This document shows positions 36,301 through 40,805 of a DNA stretch of 40,805 nt, piece after piece. Every line of letters starts with the position of its first letter. Positions within the stretch are counted from its first letter, which is position 1. The DNA is from Candidatus Brocadiia bacterium (GTDB lineage Bacteria; Planctomycetota; Uabimicrobiia; Uabimicrobiales; JABWCH01): contig JABWCH010000004.1 in assembly GCA_013359215.1 (NCBI GenBank), positions 1 through 40,805 on the forward strand. The letters are read 5' to 3'. The position numbers and the translations under genes are program-made. The notes below the pieces were generated by a model that made no database searches, was not told where the DNA came from, and was given only the letters and a program-made list of their open reading frames with translations.

Positions 36301-37571
36301 TTTTTAGGATATGCTTTATAGAAGTCTTTAAATAGATTCTGGATACTCTCGTTCTTTGTAAAGTTTCCGTAATATCTATCGTTCCAAAAAGTATAGAGCA
36401 CCGTTGATAAAGTGAACGGTGGCGTTGCACTATTCTCTTTTTCGAGCAAATAAGAAATTTTATTCAGATATGTTTGAGAAAAGAAACACAGAGGTGCCAG
36501 ATTAGCTAAGACAAGAAGACGCTTGACAGAATTTTCTTCTAAAGGATTGTTCTTCCATTTTCGATAATTCACGTACAATTGACACCTTTCTATCGCTTCC
36601 TGAATGAGTTTAGGGTCAGTAGGAACTAAAAATTTTGCATAGTCTAAACAGGCGATGCTATCTGCCAATAAAGACCAGCGAAAATGATAATACTCTGGTC
36701 TCAATTTCTCCAACCAGGAATTGATAGCTTCGTTAGCTTTGTTTTGATCCTTGCAAGTGCTTTCGGGCAATAAATCATCTAAAGCTGAGTGAGAACTAGA
36801 TAAAATTTCCTCTATGATCTTTTGTGATTTTTCTGCTTCTCTCTTTAGGATTGATAACAAAGAATCTTGATTTTGCACTATGCCATCCGTCATTTTGTGA
36901 GCATTACTTTTTTCCACTAAACGTTTCTCTATCTCATCTTTGTTCCAGCTACGGTTGGCAGTGCTGACTGACAATCCTATTGTGTTACACTCATCAAGAA
37001 ATTTTTGTTGATACCCTAGGGCTCGAACAAAATTCGTAACAGTATTATCATCCTCATTCAGGATATCCAGGGATTTATTGAGCTTAGGATCAAAATTCAC
37101 TTCTGCAAAATTGCAATCCATGCTTTCAAATCCTTGATTGAAATGGGACCGAGATAGTAAAAGTTTTGTCTGGGGGGTATTGCATTGAGTGAAAACAAGT
37201 CGCTCTTTAAAAGAACTGTAGATGGCGAGCAGAGGGCCGAACTGACAATTTGAAAATTGCACAGTTTTATCAAAGCTACTTTCTATCAAATAGATATTTT
37301 CAAAAAACTGGCATTGAATAAAACTGACCGGAGCCTGAAACTCACTCAGGATCATACGGAGAGAGGCATTGAATGTGCAGTTTCGAAAGCTTACAAATTT
37401 TTTGAATGTATACTTCGTGTATAGCAGATCAAACTTAAAGAGGCAGCTTTGAAATACTACAGGGACATCGTATGTAGTACATTCCAAAGGCCAATTCTGC
37501 AGTTCTTGATTACTAAACACAATAGCTTTCTCTTGCGAGGATGGGTTTAAAATTTCATTTGAGTTGGACAT
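33393..37571 (-). CDS. giant pentapeptide-like membrane protein (1392 aa)
   Basis: Long stretches follow the pattern of pentapeptide-like β-helix repeats with Phe/Cys/Leu at the core: near the N-terminus VVFQSCLFKF, VSFRNCTF, VSFIQCQFF, VQFSNCQF; and again through about 640-1150 (FDLSGIRIEGNLCLDF, AQFDRCKFLDDGDF, VSFQDSIFESLASF). A helical segment (about 200-600) separates them. Two hydrophobic regions lie near the C-terminus, about 1240-1265 (VFIYLSIMVGLLFCLNFLWF) and 1362-1388. The bulk is therefore probably cytoplasmic or periplasmic β-helix anchored by its tail. No catalytic motif recognised. Same strand and spacing as the coiled-coil and small two-TM genes suggest a membrane module beside the CRISPR locus. 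Confidence 0.85.
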   Translation of the reverse strand: MSNSNEILNPSSQEKAIVFSNQELQNWPLECTTYDVPVVFQSCLFKFDLLYTKYTFKKFVSFRNCTFNASLRMILSEFQAPVSFIQCQFFENIYLIESSFDKTVQFSNCQFGPLLAIYSSFKERLVFTQCNTPQTKLLLSRSHFNQGFESMDCNFAEVNFDPKLNKSLDILNEDDNTVTNFVRALGYQQKFLDECNTIGLSVSTANRSWNKDEIEKRLVEKSNAHKMTDGIVQNQDSLLSILKREAEKSQKIIEEILSSSHSALDDLLPESTCKDQNKANEAINSWLEKLRPEYYHFRWSLLADSIACLDYAKFLVPTDPKLIQEAIERCQLYVNYRKWKNNPLEENSVKRLLVLANLAPLCFFSQTYLNKISYLLEKENSATPPFTLSTVLYTFWNDRYYGNFTKNESIQNLFKDFYKAYPKKDDFPKSNDLKYLAEFMPISLISLPVMKEEEVDPSELIRFALGCSLPASLYTALLKWTEDVCFFSNKSKLDKAKNWQAVMRNFIEQGLLTSPCQSMFFLQDLLRNIKVNKNGNLLMQAIPNDKVNETAMFFLTQCYGIVFDGKCHSDIDNTKTITPESAWEQWSQCSKTYIKSCNPLYVQAREPYTMSLGKVSLKNLTTERLILDNLLTFARVEVQGCNINELSAQQSWFCRGTTDACVRVADAEIGTLDFYRSQNFVPLFIQNINAKRDIQIEMASLRQGLRMKDIKNIQGSLLLAGSTFHGTVDIANLNIEKVFDLRDTWHLIDCFSAKQDKQQFLLREVTVKGEFNASGACISEGMEMKGCTFHDKFRMLSASHLQDIYLSPSEEADRYRNSFQEEVVLVSTNVFGRLSFYKALLEKPLQGKNIYSHHFSLNNACMRGDVFFNPAYLGVVQGKKLELSGKLEGFKMVSRLIDLEEACCADTCNLNQAVIARLEMKNATLGTVSMENTEIDEKLVLTNACCQKDILMKQSNIADFDLSGIRIEGNLCLDFTTVTKRAKAVNMTINGKLIAKKASLTNANWSDSTINQAELFKTSFIGQAQFDRCKFLDDGDFSHAMFQASEGKDSAIVSFAKTHWKSQALFQSTQFALPVSFQDSIFESLASFKDTQFPTKQGGQRRTLAYFSSLLHKKEASAYTVDFSKATFSTLADFTRAQFDFLYLSDVTLPSTIVLKWKQLEPQTYSRLALAKKQIYLKPLEVEKKKTNATEEQPCPISECEALESEINLIEEILEKQRDRTNKDRLVMKSRSPWQRLFLRLIHTYTGVFIYLSIMVGLLFCLNFLWFSQIQNLPMESSVEAAWGNSCPVLTFGEMTTKLEIPLLQKDSNLKKKISSRRGIAPFLKRLFSDKMNKPNKVGSNDNIYHSLKRWAIAHQNWLRTTIKILYGLFRVLSMLLIVPFIPVMLLRKIGM

Positions 37572-37583
37572 AATTTTTTCCTT

Positions 37584-37829
37584 TTATAATTTGCTTAAAA
37601 AAATCAAAAAAGTAAGACATGCAACATTGCAGAGAGCAATTGCCGTGACGACTAGCACTGCATGTTTGCCAAGATTCGACGCATTGTCATGTTGGGCTGT
37701 CCTGGCTACCTTCAGAATCTTGGCAACAAAGCTCAAGCTTATCAACAGGCTCAGTAACAGCATAAGGAATACTGATGAGCCTGAAAAGAGGTCGTTTAAA
37801 ATCACTTCCAAAATTTTGATATTTTTCAT
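37584..37829 (-). CDS. small two-TM protein (81 aa)
   Basis: I use the ATG at 37829, which follows GGAAAGG, rather than a TTG 15 bp upstream that would overlap that SD. Two hydrophobic helices lie at about 15-36 and 55-77, joined by a basic loop (KILKVARTAQHDN). No family recognised. It sits 12 bp upstream of the giant gene and immediately downstream of a strong terminator-like hairpin, so its expression depends on readthrough or a promoter I cannot see. Confidence 0.7.
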   Translation of the reverse strand: MKNIKILEVILNDLFSGSSVFLMLLLSLLISLSFVAKILKVARTAQHDNASNLGKHAVLVVTAIALCNVACLTFLIFLSKL

Positions 37830-37842
37830 ATTTCGCCTTTCC

Positions 37843-37881
37843 AAAAAAATAGGCCAATAGTGAATTCTTTCACTATTGGCC
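37843..37881 (-). terminator. strong hairpin with T-tract between the two small membrane genes
   Basis: GGCCAATAGTGAA (37852-37864) pairs perfectly with TTCACTATTGGCC (37869-37881) around a TTCT loop. On the minus strand it is followed by TATTTTTTTGG, a full intrinsic-terminator tail that runs into the SD of the 81-aa gene. It lies 24 bp after the 74-aa gene, so it may end that transcript or act as an attenuator. Confidence 0.8.
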
Positions 37882-37905
37882 CAATAATAATTAGATATGA
37901 CAGTA

Positions 37906-38130
37906 TTAGAATTTACCTATTGCAATAACTAAGGTTAGAGAGACAGTAGAACTGATAGAGATTGCCATAAGAGCATAGAGTGCTTGAACTGCCCAAGTTT
38001 TATCATGCAACACAACCTGGGTTATATAAAACAAACTAAAATAAAGAGGTATAAGCATGGCAACAGCATGTTTGGGGCATTTTGCTAATACTTTGCATAC
38101 TATATTCAGGATTTCTAAAAATTCGTTCAT
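37906..38130 (-). CDS. small two-TM protein (74 aa), first gene of the membrane module
   Basis: Two TM helices (about 20-41 and 47-70) with a short loop (LHDKTWAVQ). Its hydrophobic layout is like that of the 81-aa protein, but I see no convincing sequence identity. AAGGAAAGG precedes the ATG. Upstream lie the repeated ~130-bp units; I see a TATTAT/TATAAA box but no good -35 partner. Function unknown; small two-TM proteins beside defence genes are often membrane-disrupting effectors, but nothing here proves that. Confidence 0.65.
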   Translation of the reverse strand: MNEFLEILNIVCKVLAKCPKHAVAMLIPLYFSLFYITQVVLHDKTWAVQALYALMAISISSTVSLTLVIAIGKF

Positions 38131-38168
38131 GAAATTTTCCTTTCCTTTATAATACTTGGGATTCTTTC

Positions 38169-38545
38169 GAATGGCTTTGGATTTTTTGCTATGGACTTAA
38201 ACATTTTTGAAGTGAAACTGCAAGGAATCAAAAAATACTACTCAATATTTCAGCAATTTCATCGAACAGGGAAAACTTTATTTAAAAAGACTATACTGAA
38301 CTTTAGTCCAATCATAAATAATAGAAAATTGTTCGAATGGCTTTGGATTTTTTGTTGCTATTGACTTAAACTTTTTGCAGCGAAATGGCAAGGGATCAAA
38401 AAATACTTCTCAATATTTCAGCAATTTCATCGAACGGGGAAAACTTTATTTAAAAGGACTTACCGAACTTGGATTTTTTTCTGCTATGGACTTAAACATT
38501 TTTACAGCGAAATGGCAAGGAATCAAAAAAATACTACTCAATTTG
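38169..38545 (+). repeat. three imperfect ~130-bp direct repeats upstream of cas6
   Basis: Unit 1 starts at 38169 and unit 2 at 38335 (both GAATGGCTTTGGATTTTTT); unit 3, partial, starts at 38471. They share ATGGACTTAAACATTTTT, GCAAGGAATCAAAAAA and, in units 1 and 2, TCAGCAATTTCATCGAAC. Units 1 and 3 read MDLNIF...QGIKK in one frame, with a 57-codon frame in unit 1 (38191-38364); unit 2 has lost that frame by an indel. The 38131-38615 gap holds these repeats and no supportable gene. Confidence 0.8.
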
Positions 38546-38615
38546 CACAAGAACGAAAATTTATTTTTTGTCTATATTTTACAAGAACATTGCATTAATT
38601 TTAGAAAGGCTAAAA

Positions 38616-39461
38616 ATGCGATTAGAATTGAACCTTACACCTTTAGAAAAGCATTGCACAATACCTATCAATTATCAGTATCCCTTATCAGGAGCAATAT
38701 ATCAGATTTTAGCCAATAGCTCTCCTGAATACGCAAACTGGCTACACAATCAGGGCTATAGCATAGATGGCGTAAAGGCACTAAAATTCTTTGTTTTTTC
38801 GAGGCTTTTTATTAGCGAAATGGAACAAAAAGGCAATACCTTGATTGCCCATAATTTTAAACCATGCAAATTTTACATATCTTCCCCGATCTGGGAAGAT
38901 TTTATACAAAATTTTGTTATCGGCAGCATCAATAAAAAACAAATAACCATTGCCAGCCATCAGGCTGTAGGGCATTTTGAAATCACCAGCGTTCAGGCAT
39001 TGCCCAAACCTGATTTCCCTTTTTGCAATGGAGAATGCCAGCCTGGGAGATTTTTGTGCCTTTCTCCTGTTGTTGTCTCTAACAGAGGAAAAGAAGAGTT
39101 TCCAGGCAAAGCCCCCCATTACATACGTCCAGAAGAACCAGAATTTCCAGAGGCAATACGACAAAATTTGCTTCACAAATTCATTCTTTTATATGGTCAT
39201 GAACCAGAAAACCAGGAGCTATCCTTTTCCTGGGATAAAGACTATATCGAACACTACGGAGGATACCAGAGCAAAAAAATATCAAAGCTCATCACAATCA
39301 GGGAAGGAAGCAACACGCAAGAAACCCAGATAAAAGCCTTCCTTGCCCCATTTTATCTCTCAGGCAGCGAAGAACTTATCTATACAGCCTACGAATGCGG
39401 TATAGGAGAAAAAAACTCCCTGGGCTTTGGAATGATCCAGGAGGAAAACCAGCAGCACTAA
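38616..39461 (+). CDS. cas6: Cas6 crRNA-processing endoribonuclease
   Basis: The ATG at 38616, preceded by AAAGG (38605-38609), begins with MRLELNLTP and INYQYPLSGAIYQIL, the Cas6 opening strand and helix. The end carries the diagnostic glycine-rich loop GIGEKNSLGFGM (last 20 residues). Length of 281 aa is typical. It would cut the precursor CRISPR RNA at each repeat and supply crRNAs to the type III-D complex. It lies 11 kb from cas10, separated by the signalling and membrane genes, and probably has its own promoter in or after the repeated units. No array is adjacent inside the window. Confidence 0.9.
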   Translation: MRLELNLTPLEKHCTIPINYQYPLSGAIYQILANSSPEYANWLHNQGYSIDGVKALKFFVFSRLFISEMEQKGNTLIAHNFKPCKFYISSPIWEDFIQNFVIGSINKKQITIASHQAVGHFEITSVQALPKPDFPFCNGECQPGRFLCLSPVVVSNRGKEEFPGKAPHYIRPEEPEFPEAIRQNLLHKFILLYGHEPENQELSFSWDKDYIEHYGGYQSKKISKLITIREGSNTQETQIKAFLAPFYLSGSEELIYTAYECGIGEKNSLGFGMIQEENQQH

Positions 39462-39536
39462 GGGAAAGAAAAACTCCCCAGATACAATTTTACAAAAACG
39501 ATGGATAATTTTCGTGAAACTCCCTTAAAAAAAAAC

Positions 39537-39565
39537 TTGTAACCCATGAAGAAAAGACGTATTAT
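39537..39565 (+). promoter_or_regulatory. σ70-type promoter of the Rpn gene
   Basis: TTGTAA (39537-39542), 17-nt spacer, TATTAT (39560-39565). AGAGGG follows at 39583-39588, then the ATG at 39595. Confidence 0.6.
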
Positions 39566-39594
39566 AAAATAACGACAACAATAGAGGGATAACA

Positions 39595-40613
39595 ATGGAC
39601 TATTCACACGATAGAAACTATAAACATCTTTTGTCTTACCGAAAAATTTTCCAGGAAGTCATAGAGCATTACATAGAAGGCGAATGGAAACAAGAGCTGG
39701 ATTTGGAAAAAGCAGAGAAAATGGACAAAAGCTTCATTTTGCAAGATTTTGCAGAAAGAGAATCGGATATTATCTATCGGGTACTTTTAAACAAAAAGAG
39801 AAAGAAGTCTATCTGTACATCCTTATCGAACACAAATCTGGTGTAGATTTCACCATGCCCTTTCGTTTTCTCGTGTATATCATAGAACTCTGGCGAGACA
39901 TTTTTAAAAACACAGAGGAAAACAAGAGAAAAAGCAAAGGATTTCGATTGCCACCCGTGTTCCCGATCCTTCTTTACAATGGAGAACACAAGTGGACAGC
40001 TTTTCAAAAACTAAGCGAAATAGTAGAAGATAGCCACCTCTTTCCTGGGTTTATACCCGATTTTTCCTACTATCTCCTGGATATTTCTCACTATCCAGAA
40101 GATAAGCTTCAAAAGCTGGCGGGCAATCTGGCAAAAATCTTCCTTTTAGAGCATCCTCTCTCAGAAGAAAAACTTTTTTCCTCTATCTTGGAATGCTTTC
40201 GTGGCCTGGAACAAGAAAGCGATGAAGAAATCTGGAAAGCCATCAGAAATTGGCTTGCCTATTTTATGAAAAAATGCTTCCAAACACCACAAATCGAAGA
40301 AATTCTTTCTGAAATTCAGTATGAAAAAAGAAAGGAGAGTTTCACTATGATAGAAACATTAGGCGAAAGACTGATAAACTATTGGAAAAAAGAAGGATTG
40401 AAGGAAGGTAAAGAGAAATATGTTGAAGAAGGCAGACAAGAAGGCAAACAAGAAACCCTAAAAAAATCTATATGCAGAATCATAAAAAAACGCTTTAAGA
40501 ATATGCCACAAGACATACAAGAAAAATTGGAAAAAATGCAAGACATCGCTGACCTGGAATCCATCCTAGACAAAAGCCTAGATGCCTCCAGTCCAGAGGA
40601 GATATTCCCCTAA
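39595..40613 (+). CDS. Rpn-family (PD-(D/E)XK) nuclease, two frames joined by a -1 shift
   Basis: The N-terminal frame (39595 to about 39792) gives DRNYKHLLSYRKIF and SFILQDFAERESDIIYR, the start of the Rpn/Transposase_31 family. The rest, from LYILIEHKSGVDFTMPFR to the stop at 40613, is in the -1 frame. The likely metal-binding Asp (SDIIYR) is upstream of the join and the E-x-K (IEHKS) downstream, so only a shifted product has a complete active site. Joined at the T TTA AAC heptamer, the protein is about 339 aa, normal for Rpn proteins. The C-terminal ~90 residues are Lys/Glu-rich helical (GLKEGKEK, EGRQEGKQE). Rpn proteins are DNA nucleases, some with antiphage activity. A plain frameshift mutation is the alternative. 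Confidence 0.8.
39786..39792 (+). promoter_or_regulatory. T TTA AAC slippery heptamer in the Rpn gene
   Basis: In the zero frame the codons read CTT TTA AAC, so TTTAAAC is the classical X XXY YYZ -1 slippery site. Slipping one base gives TTT AAA CAA AAA GAG, exactly the frame that encodes the rest of the nuclease. I see no clear stimulatory stem at the usual 5-9 nt spacing. Confidence 0.6.
40347..40613 (+). CDS. internal-start C-terminal Rpn fragment (RpnS-like, 88 aa)
   Basis: Within the Rpn gene, an in-frame ATG at 40347 is preceded by AAAGGAGAG (40330-40338), a far stronger SD than expected by chance inside a gene. It would make the last 88 residues alone. In E. coli-type Rpn genes, a short protein from an internal start binds and blocks the full-length toxin. 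By analogy this would be the antitoxin partner (inference). Confidence 0.55.
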   Translation: MIETLGERLINYWKKEGLKEGKEKYVEEGRQEGKQETLKKSICRIIKKRFKNMPQDIQEKLEKMQDIADLESILDKSLDASSPEEIFP

Positions 40614-40727
40614 AAAAAATTTGAAAAGAAGTATGGTAGGTAGAAAAAGGCCGTGATTTATTTCACAGCATTTTTTTCTGCGTAACTCTTTTTTTGGGGG
40701 ATTTCACAAAAAAATAAAATTTTTCCC

Positions 40728-40756
40728 TTGAAAAGAAAACAACAATACCATATAAT
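40728..40756 (+). promoter_or_regulatory. σ70-type promoter reading out of the window
   Basis: TTGAAA (40728-40733), 17-nt spacer, perfect TATAAT (40751-40756). Transcription would begin near 40763 and run to the right edge; its product is outside the window. The rest of 40614-40805 is AT-rich with no gene visible. Confidence 0.6.
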
Positions 40757-40805
40757 AAAATGATCTTTGACAATTTGCTCTGCGTTTATCCCCTTGTGTA
40801 CGATC

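Noticed and set aside
38169..38545. CRISPR array
   Set aside because: Three units of about 130 bp at uneven spacing; no short identical repeats with variable spacers.
38375..38719. 114-aa plus-strand ORF
   Set aside because: It reads across the decayed repeats, has no SD and overlaps cas6 in another frame.

Overview
The window is AT-rich bacterial DNA of roughly 40% GC by eye. A membrane-anchored PknB-type Ser/Thr kinase with a C-terminal TPR array, next to large secreted or anchored proteins of unknown function, fits a Planctomycetota-like or related deep-branching lineage. That placement is only inferred from gene style; no rRNA or universal marker is present. The β–β' polymerase fusion here is too divergent to serve as a housekeeping marker.

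Layout. (1) 274-7627, plus strand: ordinary chromosomal genes, namely an unrecognised 421-aa protein, a lipoprotein, a membrane-anchored DUF3352-like protein, a TPR Ser/Thr kinase and an AbgT-family transporter. (2) 18088 down to 7774, minus strand: a four-gene operon encoding a 114-aa unknown, a receiver/AAA+ protein of the NtrC class that lacks the σ54-contacting GAFTGA loop and any DNA-binding domain, a 2275-aa single-chain fusion of RNA polymerase β and β' with the catalytic residues present, and a 528-aa zinc-ribbon protein. (3) 18301-27012, plus strand, divergent from that operon: a type III-D-like CRISPR effector operon with HD-less cas10, csm3, csx10, a probable small subunit, a double-Cas7 fusion, a Csx19-like protein and a TIGR03986-like giant RAMP. 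(4) 27259-32227: a CARF-histidine kinase fusion followed 4 bp later by a 1130-aa response regulator. (5) 38130 down to 32256, minus strand: a putative membrane module of two small two-TM proteins, a 1392-aa pentapeptide-like membrane protein and a coiled-coil tail-anchored protein. (6) 38616-40613: cas6, then an Rpn-family nuclease whose two frames meet exactly at a T TTA AAC slippery heptamer and which carries an internal start with a strong ribosome binding site.

How it may work (inference). Target RNA recognised by the type III-D complex would make Cas10 produce cyclic oligoadenylate. The CARF domain of the 27259-28830 kinase would sense it and drive phosphotransfer to the two receiver proteins (1130 aa, and the AAA+ protein encoded across the divergent promoter). 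The AAA+ protein, having lost its σ54 contact, would then act on its operon neighbour, the private RNA polymerase. This would be a CRISPR-triggered two-component system wired to a dedicated transcription machine, perhaps a backup polymerase that phage host-takeover proteins do not recognise. I know of no characterised system with this composition. No cas1, cas2 or CRISPR array is visible in the window.

Both divergent operons have recognisable σ70-type promoters facing outward (18118-18146 minus; 18199-18227 plus), so the system itself appears to be made by the normal host polymerase.
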